Shown: piece after piece, positions 37,046 to 45,887 of the stretch
How the letters are laid out: every line of letters begins with the position of its first letter
How positions within the stretch are numbered: position 1 is the stretch's first letter
Source of the DNA: an uncultured Collinsella sp.
GTDB taxonomy: Bacteria; Actinomycetota; Coriobacteriia; Coriobacteriales; Coriobacteriaceae
DNA: 64,000 nt
Reading direction: 5' to 3'
NCBI GenBank assembly: GCA_902470765.1
Contig: CABRHW010000011.1
Location: 7,266 to 71,265, forward strand
The notes under the pieces: generated by a model
What the model was told of the DNA's origin: nothing
Databases searched by the model: none
What the model saw: only the letters and a program-made list of their open reading frames with translations
Translations under genes and position numbers: made by a program

Positions 37046-38184
37046 TTCCCAGCCTCGAAATGCTCGTAAGCAGTCATGCCAGTCGCCGTGAACGTCTTCC
37101 CATCCCGGTACACACGCAGCGCCGAATCAAGAAGGGGCAGATACGCCATGGCGCCCGCGCCCTCGCCCAAGTGCATGCCTGCGTCGAGGGGTGCCTTTAT
37201 GCCGAGCTCGCGAAGGAGCTCCTGGCTTGCGGGTTCGCTTGATGCGTGGGTGCCCACGAGGTAGCCCAAGGCGTTGGGGCACAGGCGCGCCGCGCACAGG
37301 GCAGCCGTGCAGGATATGACCCCGTCGAGGAGCGCCGGCGCCTTCGAGGCCGCGGCCCCCAGGTAGAAGCCGCACATCGCCGCGATGTCGAAGCCGCCCA
37401 CCTTCGAGAGCACGTCGATCGGGTCGGCGGGATCGGGCGAGTTCGCGTCGATAGCGCGCTCGACCACGTCGCGCTTGCGCGCGAGCGAGGCGTCCGAGAG
37501 CCCCGCGCCGCGCCCGACGAGGCTCCGCGCGTCCGCCCGGATGAGCACTGCGGCCACCGCCGCCGAGGTGGTCGTGTTGCCGATGCCCATCTCGCCCGCA
37601 GCGAGAAGGCGCACGCCGGCGCGGGCAAGCCCGCACGCGACGGCGATTCCGACCTCGATCGCGCGCACGGCCCCATCGCGAGACATGGCGGAGCCGTGCG
37701 CGATGTTGCCGCTCCCCCGCCGCACGTTCGCGCGCACCATGCGCGCGTCTTCTATGCCCCGGGCCATACCCACGTCGACAGGCACGACCTCGGCACCCGC
37801 GAACGCCGCCATGCGGCAGGCGCTCGTGGCCCCCTCGCACATGTTGCGCGCGACGGCTCGCGTCACGTCTTGCCCGCTTTGCGACACGCCTTCGGCAACG
37901 ACCCCGTTGTCGGAGAAGAATACCGCGAGCGCACGGGGAAACTCGGCCACCTCGGCGCTCCCCTGAGCCGCGGCGATACACGCGACGGCGTCTTCAAAGT
38001 CGCCCAATCCCCCCAAGGGGTGCGCGATGGAGTCCCACGCGGCGTACGCGGCGGCGCGGGCACACTCGTCTGCGGGCGCGATCCGGGAGAGCGCGGCTTC
38101 GAGCACGGCGCCCGGCGCCGACGAGAACGCGCGCTCGACTTCCTCGCGGATGAAGGCAAGCGCGGTTTCGGTTGCTTCAGCCAT
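37042..38184 (-). CDS. cobT: nicotinate-nucleotide-dimethylbenzimidazole phosphoribosyltransferase
   Basis: CobT makes alpha-ribazole phosphate by transferring phosphoribose from nicotinate mononucleotide to the lower-ligand base. Start 38184 follows GAGAGGAGA and lies 8 bases inside cbiA. The 380-residue protein has FFSDNGVVAEGVSQ, GEMGIGNTTTSAAV, GGFDIAAMCGFYLGA and HLGEGAGAM with catalytic Glu341. Which base is used cannot be told; no benzimidazole synthesis gene is in the window. Confidence 0.95.
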   Translation of the reverse strand: MAEATETALAFIREEVERAFSSAPGAVLEAALSRIAPADECARAAAYAAWDSIAHPLGGLGDFEDAVACIAAAQGSAEVAEFPRALAVFFSDNGVVAEGVSQSGQDVTRAVARNMCEGATSACRMAAFAGAEVVPVDVGMARGIEDARMVRANVRRGSGNIAHGSAMSRDGAVRAIEVGIAVACGLARAGVRLLAAGEMGIGNTTTSAAVAAVLIRADARSLVGRGAGLSDASLARKRDVVERAIDANSPDPADPIDVLSKVGGFDIAAMCGFYLGAAASKAPALLDGVISCTAALCAARLCPNALGYLVGTHASSEPASQELLRELGIKAPLDAGMHLGEGAGAMAYLPLLDSALRVYRDGKTFTATGMTAYEHFEAGK

Positions 38185-39559
38185 GCCGTCTCCTCTCTGC
38201 GAACGACGCTGCGGCAGACGCGAACGCGCGCGCAACGTCGGGGTTCGCAGGATAGTACACATGCGGGAAGCCCGCAACCAGGGACGGGGTAGTCGTCATG
38301 CACGGCCAGCCTTTGTCGCGCCGGGGCTTTTGCGCCCAAAAGTCGCCGCCCGGGCAGGTGGACTGCCAGTAGTGGAACTCGTGCGCGCGGATGCGTGTGC
38401 CGCGCGGCCCGTAGAGCCCGTCGCGTTGGGAAGTGAGCTCCACGTACCCGAAATGGGACAGCCTTCCCCCGTTCTCGCTTGCGCCCTCAAGGGCGCCCAC
38501 AACAGGCCAGCGCCGCCCCTCGCTATCGGAGATTTCGCGCTGCAGGTACAGAAACCCACCGCATTCGGCAACCGTCGGCATGCCGGATTCCACCGCACGC
38601 CGCACCGCCTCGCGCATCGGCGCGTTCTCGGAGAGCTGCCGCACATGGAGCTCCGGGTAGCCGCCTCCCAGATAGAGAGCGCTTGTCCCCCGCGGCAACT
38701 CGCTATCACACAGGGGGCTGAAAAAGGCCAGCTCGCAACCCAGGTCCTCGAGCGCGCGCAGGTTCTCCTCGTAGTAGAACGAGAACGCCTCGTCACGCGC
38801 AACGGCGACGATGGGCCGCGCTCCCGCGATCGGCTCCAACCGGTAAGGTTCCTCGCAGATATCGGGTGCCGTCGCCGCTATTTCGAGCAAGCGGTCGACG
38901 TCGACGCTCTTTTCCACCAGCTCGGCCATCTTGTCAATGCGCGCGGAGAGCTGCTCGACCTCGTCGGCGGTCACAAGCCCCAGATGCCGGCTTTCGAGCG
39001 AGAACGCCTCGTCGGCGGGAATATTACCCAAAACCGCGACGCCCGTGTGCTTCTCGATCGCAGGCGCCGCGTAGGCGCAGGCAGCGGCGCTCGTCTTGTT
39101 CAGCACGACGCCGCGCACGTTCGCACAAGGCAGGAACTCGGCGATGCCGCGAATTACGGCGGCGAGCGATAAAGACGCCCCGCGCCCGTTCACCACTAAA
39201 ACGACCGGCGTTTCCGTGTCGCGCGCAACCTGGTAGCTGCTCGCGTCGGCCACGCCGGGCGCCATGCCGTCGTAGAAGCCCATGACCCCCTCGAGCACCG
39301 CGGCATCCGCGCCCGCGGCGCCGCGTGCGAGCAGGGCGCGCAGCGTCGGGGCGTCGGTGAAGAAGCCGTCTAAGTTGCCCGAGCGCGCGCCCACGACGCG
39401 ACGATGAAAGAGCGGATCAATGTAGTCGGGGCCGCATTTGAAGGCCGCGCATGCAAGGCCGCGGCGCGCGAGCGCGCGCAGGAGCGCGCACGTAACGACC
39501 GTCTTGCCGCTCCCGCTCGAGGGCGCAGCGACCATGAAGCGCGGGATGGTCGTGCTCAC
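38177..39559 (-). CDS. cbiA: cobyrinate a,c-diamide synthase
   Basis: CbiA amidates the a and c carboxylates of (cobalt-)cobyrinate with glutamine and ATP. The start is a GTG at 39559 sharing GTGA with the stop of the cobL gene, giving 460 residues. It has P-loop APSSGSGKTVV (12-22), KCGPDYIDPLFH, EGVMGFYDG and the class I amidotransferase Cys in VAECGGFLYL, with His in EFHYWQ. Confidence 0.95.
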   Translation of the reverse strand: MSTTIPRFMVAAPSSGSGKTVVTCALLRALARRGLACAAFKCGPDYIDPLFHRRVVGARSGNLDGFFTDAPTLRALLARGAAGADAAVLEGVMGFYDGMAPGVADASSYQVARDTETPVVLVVNGRGASLSLAAVIRGIAEFLPCANVRGVVLNKTSAAACAYAAPAIEKHTGVAVLGNIPADEAFSLESRHLGLVTADEVEQLSARIDKMAELVEKSVDVDRLLEIAATAPDICEEPYRLEPIAGARPIVAVARDEAFSFYYEENLRALEDLGCELAFFSPLCDSELPRGTSALYLGGGYPELHVRQLSENAPMREAVRRAVESGMPTVAECGGFLYLQREISDSEGRRWPVVGALEGASENGGRLSHFGYVELTSQRDGLYGPRGTRIRAHEFHYWQSTCPGGDFWAQKPRRDKGWPCMTTTPSLVAGFPHVYYPANPDVARAFASAAASFAERRRHG

Positions 39560-40905
39560 CGGGCGCCGCCTTCCCCACCTGCACCACGCGCGCTGACGAG
39601 GAACACGGGGTTTTGCGCCTTCATAAGATGGTGCGAGCCTACAGCCTCGGCGCGGGCGGCCGACACCTGGCAAGCCTCGAACCCCTTAAAGCGCGAACTC
39701 GAGAGGAGCGCGCACGCCTCGGTGAGCGTCTCAACGGTGACGCATGGCACGCACAGGCGAACCTGCGAGTTCTTCTCGAGCGCCACCTCCACGATGGAGG
39801 GAAGCTCGCCCGCGCTCCCGCCGACGAACACGGCGTCGGGGACGGGCAGTATCGCGAGCGCTTCGGGGGCGACACCGGGGACCGCATGCACGTTGCCGCA
39901 CCCGAATGCATCCGCGTTCTCTCGGATGAGCCGCACGCCGGCCGCGTTGCGCTCGACCGCCCATACCGACCCCGCTCGCGCGACGAGCGCCGCCTCGATC
40001 GACACGCTCCCCGTGCCGGCGCCGACGTCCCACACGGTGTCGGTCGCGGTAAGGCGCAGCTTCGCGAGCGCGACGGCGCGCACCTCCTGCTTGGTCATGG
40101 GAACGTCGCCGCGGATGAAGAGCTCGTCGGGAATGCCCGAGGAAGCGTACGGCCAGCGGGAGCTCGCGGCGCGGGATGCGCCCGCAGAGTCCGCCGCGGA
40201 AGAAGCCGCCGCGGGCGCAGACACGCCGGCCGGCACCTCGGAGGCTGCGCTAGAGCCCGCAGGCGACCCGGCGCCGCCTGCGAAATCGATAAGCATCACG
40301 TTCAAGTCGTCGAACGTCTGACCTGTGATTTCACTTGCGGTCGCGCAGGTGATGCGCTCGTCGGGGTACGACAGGCGCTCGGCCACCGTCACGCACGCGT
40401 CCCCGAAGCCCGCCTGCACAAGCTCGCCCGAAAGCCGCGAGGGGTCTTCCCCGCCCGACGTGACGAGGAAGAGCTCACCTGCGCGCTCGGCCTCGGCCAC
40501 GATGTCGCACGCCACGCCGTGAGCGCTCGCGAAGCGCCAATCCTGCCATGGACGCGCGAGGCGCGCGGCGAGATACGACGCTGAGCTTATGCCGGGAATG
40601 ACGCGCACGTCCACCTGCGCGTCGCCGGAGAGCGCCTCCACCAGGCGGCGCGCGCCGCTGAACAGCCCCACATCGCCCGTCATCACGACCACGGCGCGCT
40701 GCCACGACGCCGCATCGGTGAGCGCGGCGACGATGTCCGCCGTCTTCACGAGCTCGCATCTCACCACGTCGGGCGGCACGTCGATGCCGGCAAGCGCGCG
40801 ATGAGCGCCGATGACCACGTCGGCGATGTCGATCGCGTCGAGCGCCGCGCGCGAGAGCAAGTCGGGGTTTCCGGGCCCCGCCCCGATGATCGTTACCTTT
40901 CGCAT
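39556..40905 (-). CDS. cobL: precorrin-6Y C5,15-methyltransferase/decarboxylase (CbiE-CbiT fusion)
   Basis: CobL methylates C5 and C15 of the corrin ring and decarboxylates the C12 acetate. The ATG at 40905 follows GGGAGA and lies 13 bases inside cobJ, giving 449 residues. Residues 1-205 are the CbiE methylase (IIGAGPGNPDLLS, VMTGDVGLFSGAR). A linker of about 45 residues made mainly of Ala, Ser and Gly joins it to CbiT (about 255-449; PDELFIRGDVPMTKQEVR, then VWDVGAGTGSVSIE near 290). In many anaerobic pathways these are two genes; the fusion is common in actinobacteria and aerobes. Confidence 0.95.
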   Translation of the reverse strand: MRKVTIIGAGPGNPDLLSRAALDAIDIADVVIGAHRALAGIDVPPDVVRCELVKTADIVAALTDAASWQRAVVVMTGDVGLFSGARRLVEALSGDAQVDVRVIPGISSASYLAARLARPWQDWRFASAHGVACDIVAEAERAGELFLVTSGGEDPSRLSGELVQAGFGDACVTVAERLSYPDERITCATASEITGQTFDDLNVMLIDFAGGAGSPAGSSAASEVPAGVSAPAAASSAADSAGASRAASSRWPYASSGIPDELFIRGDVPMTKQEVRAVALAKLRLTATDTVWDVGAGTGSVSIEAALVARAGSVWAVERNAAGVRLIRENADAFGCGNVHAVPGVAPEALAILPVPDAVFVGGSAGELPSIVEVALEKNSQVRLCVPCVTVETLTEACALLSSSRFKGFEACQVSAARAEAVGSHHLMKAQNPVFLVSARGAGGEGGAR

Positions 40906-41636
40906 GGAATCTCCCGATACCCGCGCGGCGTGACCATACGGCCGCCTACGAGCTTCGTGTCCGCGTTGCCGACGAACACGGTGGTGAACATGTCGGCGTC
41001 GATCTCCCCCAGCTCGGAGAGCCTGCACATGCCCGACTGCTGCCCCTCGCGCCCGATGTTGCGTACCCAGCCGCAGAGCGTGTCGGGGGCCTTCCATTCG
41101 AGCATAATCTTCGCCGCGCGTGAGAGCCTGTCGGCGCGCTTTCTGCTGCGCGGGTTGTACAAACAGATGCAGAAGTCGGCGCTCGCCACGGCGGCGAGCC
41201 TGCGCTCGATGACCTCCCATGGCGTGAGCAGGTCGGAGAGCGACACGACCGCGAAGTCGTGGGCAAGCGGGGCGCCGAGCACCGCCGACCCGCTCTGAGC
41301 CGCGGTGGCCCCGGCGATAACTTCCACGTCTACATCGGGGTAGTCCTCCGCAAGCTCCAGCACGGGGCTCGCCATGCCGTACACGCCCGCGTCGCCGCTG
41401 CACACGAGCGCCACGGCTTCTCCACTCTGCGCGCGCGAAAGCGCAAGGCGGCACCGTTCGACCTCGTGCATCATCGGCGTCGCGAGATGCGCCGCGTCGG
41501 GCACGGCGGCGAGCGCGAGCTCCACGTATTTCGTGTAACCCACAACGACGTCGGACGCCTCGAGCGCACGCCGAGCCGCAATCGTCATGCCGTCGGGGCC
41601 GCCCGGGCCGATTCCCACCACGAAGAGCTTTCCCAT
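40893..41636 (-). CDS. cobJ: precorrin-3B/cobalt-factor III C17-methyltransferase
   Basis: CobJ/CbiH methylates C17 with ring contraction. The start is ATG 41636 (TGATG overlap with cbiG) after AAGGAG; a GTG one codon upstream is less well spaced. The 247-residue protein has VVGIGPGGPDGMT, YTKYVELA, VCSGDAGVYGMA and ICLYNPRSRKR, as in the CbiH family. The gene overlaps cobL by 13 bases. Confidence 0.95.
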   Translation of the reverse strand: MGKLFVVGIGPGGPDGMTIAARRALEASDVVVGYTKYVELALAAVPDAAHLATPMMHEVERCRLALSRAQSGEAVALVCSGDAGVYGMASPVLELAEDYPDVDVEVIAGATAAQSGSAVLGAPLAHDFAVVSLSDLLTPWEVIERRLAAVASADFCICLYNPRSRKRADRLSRAAKIMLEWKAPDTLCGWVRNIGREGQQSGMCRLSELGEIDADMFTTVFVGNADTKLVGGRMVTPRGYREIPCER

Positions 41637-42769
41637 CACCGCTCCTTAAACGAAAGTTTAATAGTTACCTTGGAAAACGCGACGGTCACGCCGCCGTGAG
41701 CGAGCTTCGGGAAGATAAGTTTGCCCCCCTCCGCGAGCGCTGCCCGCTCGCACACGTTGTCGACCCCCACCGTCGCGCGCACGAAATCAGATGGCGAAAC
41801 GCTGCCTTCGACCTGCGACAACTCCTCTGCGGAATACGTCGCAAGCGGGATATTGCGCGCGCGGCAGAAGGCGAGCAGACCCTCCTCGTGCGCCTTCACG
41901 TCGATCGTCGCCGCCTCGCGCACGGCCAAAGGCGAGATGCCCGCCTGCCCGCACGCGAGAAGAAACGCCTCCTCGATCGCTTCGGCGCACGCACCGCGAC
42001 GGCATCCTATGCCCGCAACGATGCAGGGCACGACAAGGCGAAGCGGCTCGGGCGCAGGCGCCTGCGCCCGCACGCCCGCCGGCTTCCCCGTCTCACCGGC
42101 GGGCACGACCTCGCCCGTTGTCTCCGCCGCACAAACGGACGCACCTGCATTCGCGCCAGCGAACGGCGACACGACGATATCGGCCCGAGCGCGGTCGGAC
42201 GCAATGTCAACCCCCTCAGGCGGCTGTCCCGAAATCGGCATGTCGGAATAGAGCGCCACGCGCCCGCCCGAAAGCAGCCGCGCCGACACTCGCTTGATGG
42301 CCTCGGGATTCGAAACGGCGAGCCCCGCACAGCGCGCCCACGTATCCACCGCCCACACGCCGCGGACGTCGGTCGCCGTGGTAATGACGGGGATGGCCCC
42401 TGCCGCGCGTGCCACAGTTTGCGCAAGCTCGTTCGCACCGCCCAAATGCCCCGACAAAAGCGGGACGGCAAAGCGCCCCGCCTCGTCGATCGCCACAACC
42501 GCGGGATCGTTTGCCTTCGAGGCGACATGCGGCGCGATCGCCCGCACGGCGATGCCCGCCGCGCCCACGAACAGAAGCGCGTCCGACGCTTCCCACGCGA
42601 GCGCCGTCCATGCGCGCAGGTCGGCCTTCCCCTCGCCGAACCCGCGCGAAACGGAAACGTCCCAGCCAGGGTCGTCTTCACCTGTCTGCGCGCAATCGGA
42701 AAGCGCGTGTGCGGTGCGCACCGCCAACGCATACCCCCTCTCAGTGAACGCTATGCAGGAAACCCTCAT
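41636..42769 (-). CDS. cbiG: cobalt-precorrin-5A hydrolase
   Basis: CbiG opens the delta-lactone of cobalt-precorrin-5A and releases acetaldehyde; it marks the anaerobic (early cobalt) route. The 377-residue protein has LLFVGAAGIAVRAIAPH, SKANDPAVVAIDE and LLSGHLGGANELA in the N-terminal domain, and AGIGCRRGACAEAI with KAHEEGLL in the C-terminal one. A Pro/Ala-rich linker (about 215-245) lies between. It directly abuts cbiL. Confidence 0.95.
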   Translation of the reverse strand: MRVSCIAFTERGYALAVRTAHALSDCAQTGEDDPGWDVSVSRGFGEGKADLRAWTALAWEASDALLFVGAAGIAVRAIAPHVASKANDPAVVAIDEAGRFAVPLLSGHLGGANELAQTVARAAGAIPVITTATDVRGVWAVDTWARCAGLAVSNPEAIKRVSARLLSGGRVALYSDMPISGQPPEGVDIASDRARADIVVSPFAGANAGASVCAAETTGEVVPAGETGKPAGVRAQAPAPEPLRLVVPCIVAGIGCRRGACAEAIEEAFLLACGQAGISPLAVREAATIDVKAHEEGLLAFCRARNIPLATYSAEELSQVEGSVSPSDFVRATVGVDNVCERAALAEGGKLIFPKLAHGGVTVAFSKVTIKLSFKER

Positions 42770-43459
42770 CTAGCGCACCACCATCGTCGAGAAGTAGCTG
42801 CCCCGATCGGGCACATCGTCAAGCGAGCGGTACACGCGCTCGCCCGGAAGCCCACAGTCCTCTACAAGCTCGGCACCGTCGAAGGCGCCCTCCTCGCGAA
42901 GGATGCATTTCGTGTCCGCAAGCGAGCGGCGCGCCTTCATGACCACCTTCGTCCCCGGCCAGCCGATTGCACGGCGCACGTCGTCGTAGCCGCCGGGCAC
43001 GATGTGCAGAGGCGACGACATCTCGGGCGTGAGGTCGCGCTCGAGCGCCGCGGCGACCGCGCAGAAGCTCGGCACGCCGGGAATGGCGCGCGCCTCGAAC
43101 CCGCGGGCGCGCACGTCGGGCGCTATGCGCTGGAAGGTAGCGTAGATGCTCGGGTCCCCCAGGTTCAGCAGCGCGACGTCGCGGACCGCATCCAGGTGCG
43201 CGACAAGCTCGCGAACAAGCGAGGCATGCTCGGCCGCGCGGCGCTCGGCGTCGCGCGTCATCGAGAATCGCACGGGGATCACCGTCTTGCCTGTAAGGTC
43301 GACGGCGCCGCGCACGATGTCGAGCGCGACCATGACCCCGTCCGCCGTCTGCGGTGCGGCGATGACCGGACACGATTCGATTGTGCGGACGGCCTTGATC
43401 GTGAGTAGCTCGGGGTCGCCAGGCCCCGTGCCCACCCCATACAGCACGCCTTTACTCAT
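42770..43459 (-). CDS. cbiL: precorrin-2/cobalt-factor II C20-methyltransferase
   Basis: CbiL/CobI methylates C20. Start 43459 (MSKGVLYGVGTGPGDPELLT) lies 8 bases inside cbiD and gives 229 residues, the normal size. The SAM-dependent tetrapyrrole methylase motifs GVGTGPGDPELLT and LNLGDPSIYATFQ are clear, and GVPSFCAVAA follows. A frame extending upstream by 19 residues lies inside cbiD. Confidence 0.94.
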   Translation of the reverse strand: MSKGVLYGVGTGPGDPELLTIKAVRTIESCPVIAAPQTADGVMVALDIVRGAVDLTGKTVIPVRFSMTRDAERRAAEHASLVRELVAHLDAVRDVALLNLGDPSIYATFQRIAPDVRARGFEARAIPGVPSFCAVAAALERDLTPEMSSPLHIVPGGYDDVRRAIGWPGTKVVMKARRSLADTKCILREEGAFDGAELVEDCGLPGERVYRSLDDVPDRGSYFSTMVVR

Positions 43460-44636
43460 ACGTCGCCCCCAATTCCCCGATAACTGCATCGGCGCCCGAC
43501 GTGCGGAAAAGCTCACGACGCTCCGCGTCGAACACGACCGCGGCGATGTCGCATGCGCCCGCCGCGCGGCGGCGCAACCTGTCCTCGATTGCCGCAGCGA
43601 GCGAGGCGCGCGCAGCGTCCCCCACGCCGGCGGCCTCGATTACCTCGAGCGCCACCGTGGTCGTGACGGACGTCATGATCTCGCGCACGGTCTTCGCGCC
43701 CGCGCCGGCCATGGCCGCGTGGGCGGCCAGAATCTCCGCGCGGCAGTCGGCGGTACGCGAATGGGTGTCCATGATGCCGCCCGCGACCTTCACCAACTTG
43801 CCGATGTGTCCCACAAGAAGGACATTGGTGAATCCCTCGCGAACGCAGCAATCAATCGCATCGCCCACAAAGTTGGAGATGAAGACCACCGGCGCACCGT
43901 TTAGGTGGAAATGCCCCGAGATGAACTGCCCGCCGTAGTTGCCGGGCGTGAGCACGACTCCGCGCCGCCCCATAGCCGCATGCTGCCGGATCTCGAGCTC
44001 GATGCTGTCGCGCAAGGCAGCGAGACTGCGAGGCTCGACGATGCCCGTCGTGCCCAGGATGGAGATGCCGCCCTCTATCCCCAGGTGCGGGTTGAAGGTC
44101 TTTTCGGCAAGGGAAACGCCCTCGGGTACCGAAATCGTCACAGCAATATTTCCAGAAAAGCCGTGCGCGGCGCACACCTCGCGCACCGCCGAAGTGATCA
44201 TCGCGCGCGGCGTCGCGTTGATGGCGGCCGCCCCCACCGGCTGCTCGAGCCCGGGCAACGTCACGCGCCCCACGCCCACGCCGCCATCGACGGAAACTTC
44301 CGATTCGTGCGCGGGCACGTCCTTGCTGTCCGCAGCACCCGTGCCCGACCCCGAATGTTCCACGCGCGCGTACACGAGCACGCCGTCGGTCACATCGGCA
44401 TCGTCGCCTGCGTCCTTACGCACGGCGCACTGGGCGCACCCCTCGCCGATGCATGCGTCGACCACGTTCGCCTCGACGGGCAGCCCGCCGGGGGTGACGA
44501 TCGACACGAGGCCGACGGGCTTTCGTGACAAGAGCATCTCGCAGGCTGCCTTCGCCGCGAGCGCGGCGCAGCTCCCCGTGGTGTAGCCGCAGCGCAGGCG
44601 GGTCGTCCCGGTATATATGTAGTGCTCGAAGGCCAC
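43452..44636 (-). CDS. cbiD: cobalt-precorrin-5B C1-methyltransferase
   Basis: CbiD methylates C1 in the anaerobic route. The start is taken as GTG 44636, one base after the cbiF stop; a longer frame upstream is in cbiF. The 394-residue protein has RCGYTTGSCAALAAKAA near residue 14, VTISVPEG, AEKTFNPHLGIEGGISILG, GTTGIVEP and VLVGHIGKLVKVAGG, all hallmarks. Between about residues 75 and 115 is a Gly/Asp-rich, less conserved stretch. Confidence 0.94.
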   Translation of the reverse strand: MAFEHYIYTGTTRLRCGYTTGSCAALAAKAACEMLLSRKPVGLVSIVTPGGLPVEANVVDACIGEGCAQCAVRKDAGDDADVTDGVLVYARVEHSGSGTGAADSKDVPAHESEVSVDGGVGVGRVTLPGLEQPVGAAAINATPRAMITSAVREVCAAHGFSGNIAVTISVPEGVSLAEKTFNPHLGIEGGISILGTTGIVEPRSLAALRDSIELEIRQHAAMGRRGVVLTPGNYGGQFISGHFHLNGAPVVFISNFVGDAIDCCVREGFTNVLLVGHIGKLVKVAGGIMDTHSRTADCRAEILAAHAAMAGAGAKTVREIMTSVTTTVALEVIEAAGVGDAARASLAAAIEDRLRRRAAGACDIAAVVFDAERRELFRTSGADAVIGELGATYE

Positions 44637-44637
44637 G

Positions 44638-45429
44638 CTAGCTGCTCGCCTTCCGATACCCCGTGGCAAACGAAGGGTCGTAAAGCTTGCTGCGCTCGTA
44701 CGACTCCGCTTGCGCGCCGTCGTGCGCAAGCCCGCCGCGAGCTCCGAGCACGCGGCCCACCACCACGAGCGCCGTGCGGTCGATGCCCTCTCGCGCGCCC
44801 GCATCGGCGAGCGTGCCCACCGTGCATCGCACCACGCGCTCTTCAGGCCAGGTCGCCTTGTACACGAGCGCCGCCGGCTCGTCGGAGCTGCGGCCCGCGG
44901 CCAAAAGCTCGGCGGAAAGCTCGGCAAGCATACCCGAGCTCAGGAAGATGACCATAGTCGAGCCGCTTTCCGCCATGGTGCGCATGCCCTCGCCCGCGGG
45001 CATGGGGGTGCGCCCGGAAAGCCGCGTGATCACGACCGACTGGCTGATTCCCGGCAGCGTGTATTCCTGGCGAAGCGCCGCCGCGGCACCGCAAAAGCTC
45101 GACACGCCGGGCACCACCTCGTAGTCCACGCCGCGCGCGTCGAGCGCATCCATCTGCTCCTGGATGGCGCCGTACAGGCACGGGTCGCCCGTGTGCAGGC
45201 GCACCACTTCCTCGCCCCGCGCATCTGCCGCGCACATCACGTCGAGCACTTCCTCCAAGGTCATGTGCGCGCTGTCGTAGACGATGCAGGATTCCTTGCA
45301 CTCGGCGAGCAGCTCGGGGTTCACAAGGCTTCCCGCCCAAACGACCACGTCTGCCGCGCGCAGAAGGCGCGCCCCGCGCAGCGTGATAAGGTCGGCGGCG
45401 CCCGAGCCTGCGCCAACGATATGAATCAT
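44638..45429 (-). CDS. cbiF: precorrin-4/cobalt-precorrin-4 C11-methyltransferase
   Basis: CbiF/CobM methylates C11. The ATG at 45429 follows GGGAAGGGAAGG; a longer upstream frame runs into the intergenic region. The 263-residue protein starts MIHIVGAGSGAADLITLRGA and has DVVVWAGSLVNPEL, VRLHTGDPCLYGAIQEQ and PGVSSFCGAAAAL, which identify the family. It is the first gene of the 16-kb minus-strand cobalamin unit. Confidence 0.95.
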   Translation of the reverse strand: MIHIVGAGSGAADLITLRGARLLRAADVVVWAGSLVNPELLAECKESCIVYDSAHMTLEEVLDVMCAADARGEEVVRLHTGDPCLYGAIQEQMDALDARGVDYEVVPGVSSFCGAAAALRQEYTLPGISQSVVITRLSGRTPMPAGEGMRTMAESGSTMVIFLSSGMLAELSAELLAAGRSSDEPAALVYKATWPEERVVRCTVGTLADAGAREGIDRTALVVVGRVLGARGGLAHDGAQAESYERSKLYDPSFATGYRKASS

Positions 45430-45560
45430 CCGAGCCTTCCCTTCCCGTTTCTCATCGCAACCGTTTACGCCGCCATTTGCGCAGCGGGCAAAACGCGGCG
45501 CCTGCGGCGGCAATCGGCGCAAATACGCAGGCAGGAGGCGCAATGCCGCCCGCCCTGGCT

Positions 45561-45589
45561 TTGACACGTTCACAAGTGCCCACTATCAT
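45561..45589 (+). promoter_or_regulatory. sigma-70-type promoter of the cbiK-importer operon
   Basis: TTGACA (45561-45566), a 17-bp spacer, and TATCAT (45584-45589) form a near-consensus promoter. Transcription from about 45597 would run through the riboswitch. The same region should also hold the opposite promoter for cbiF, but I could not find a clear one. Confidence 0.8.
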
Positions 45590-45627
45590 AGTAAAAGTTT
45601 CGGCAACGAGCATATGACAATCGGATA

Positions 45628-45768
45628 AAAGGAAATGACCGGCGCGGCGCCCGCACAGCCCGCGCTGGCTTGCGGAGGGAACCAGGTGGGAATCCTGGGC
45701 AAGGGACATTACTGTATAGGACGCGCGGGCGAACCGCCTCGCGCCCCAAGCCAGACTGCTTCGCCTTT
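45628..45768 (+). promoter_or_regulatory. cobalamin riboswitch
   Basis: The leader contains the cobalamin riboswitch core in order: GAGGGAACCAGGTGGGAATC (45675-45694), GGACATTACTGTATAGGACG and the B12-box-like CAAGCCAGACTGCTTCGCC (45747-45765). CGCGCCCC (45740-45747), just before the B12 box, could instead pair with GGGGCGCG (45812-45819), which is followed by CTTTTCTTT. It lies about 120 bases before cbiK on the same strand. I see no second copy facing the minus-strand cobalamin genes. Confidence 0.87.
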
Positions 45769-45805
45769 TCCTCACGGCATCGCCGTGGCGTTAGCTCCTT
45801 GTGAA

Positions 45806-45829
45806 CCCCGAGGGGCGCGCTTTTCTTTC
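45806..45829 (+). terminator. possible riboswitch-controlled terminator
   Basis: GGGGCGCG (45812-45819) followed by CTTTTCTTT is the 3' half of a stem whose perfect 8-base partner is CGCGCCCC at 45740-45747, inside the aptamer's 3' region. The aptamer can use CGCGC itself with GCGCG at 45723-45727. The two pairings exclude each other, as a switch would need. This is a fold seen by eye. Confidence 0.45.
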
Positions 45830-45887
45830 GCTTGTGCCGACAAGCAACTGTCGCCGGGGGACCGGCAAACCGAGGAAAGGAAAAACC

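Noticed and set aside
40905..41454. N-terminal extension of the cobL frame
   Set aside because: It lies inside cobJ; MRKVTIIGAGPG is the normal start of the CbiE domain and has its own ribosome binding site.
45430..45600. Cobalamin riboswitch for the minus-strand cobalamin genes
   Set aside because: The minus-strand leader of cbiF shows neither the GGGAA...GGTG core nor a B12 box.
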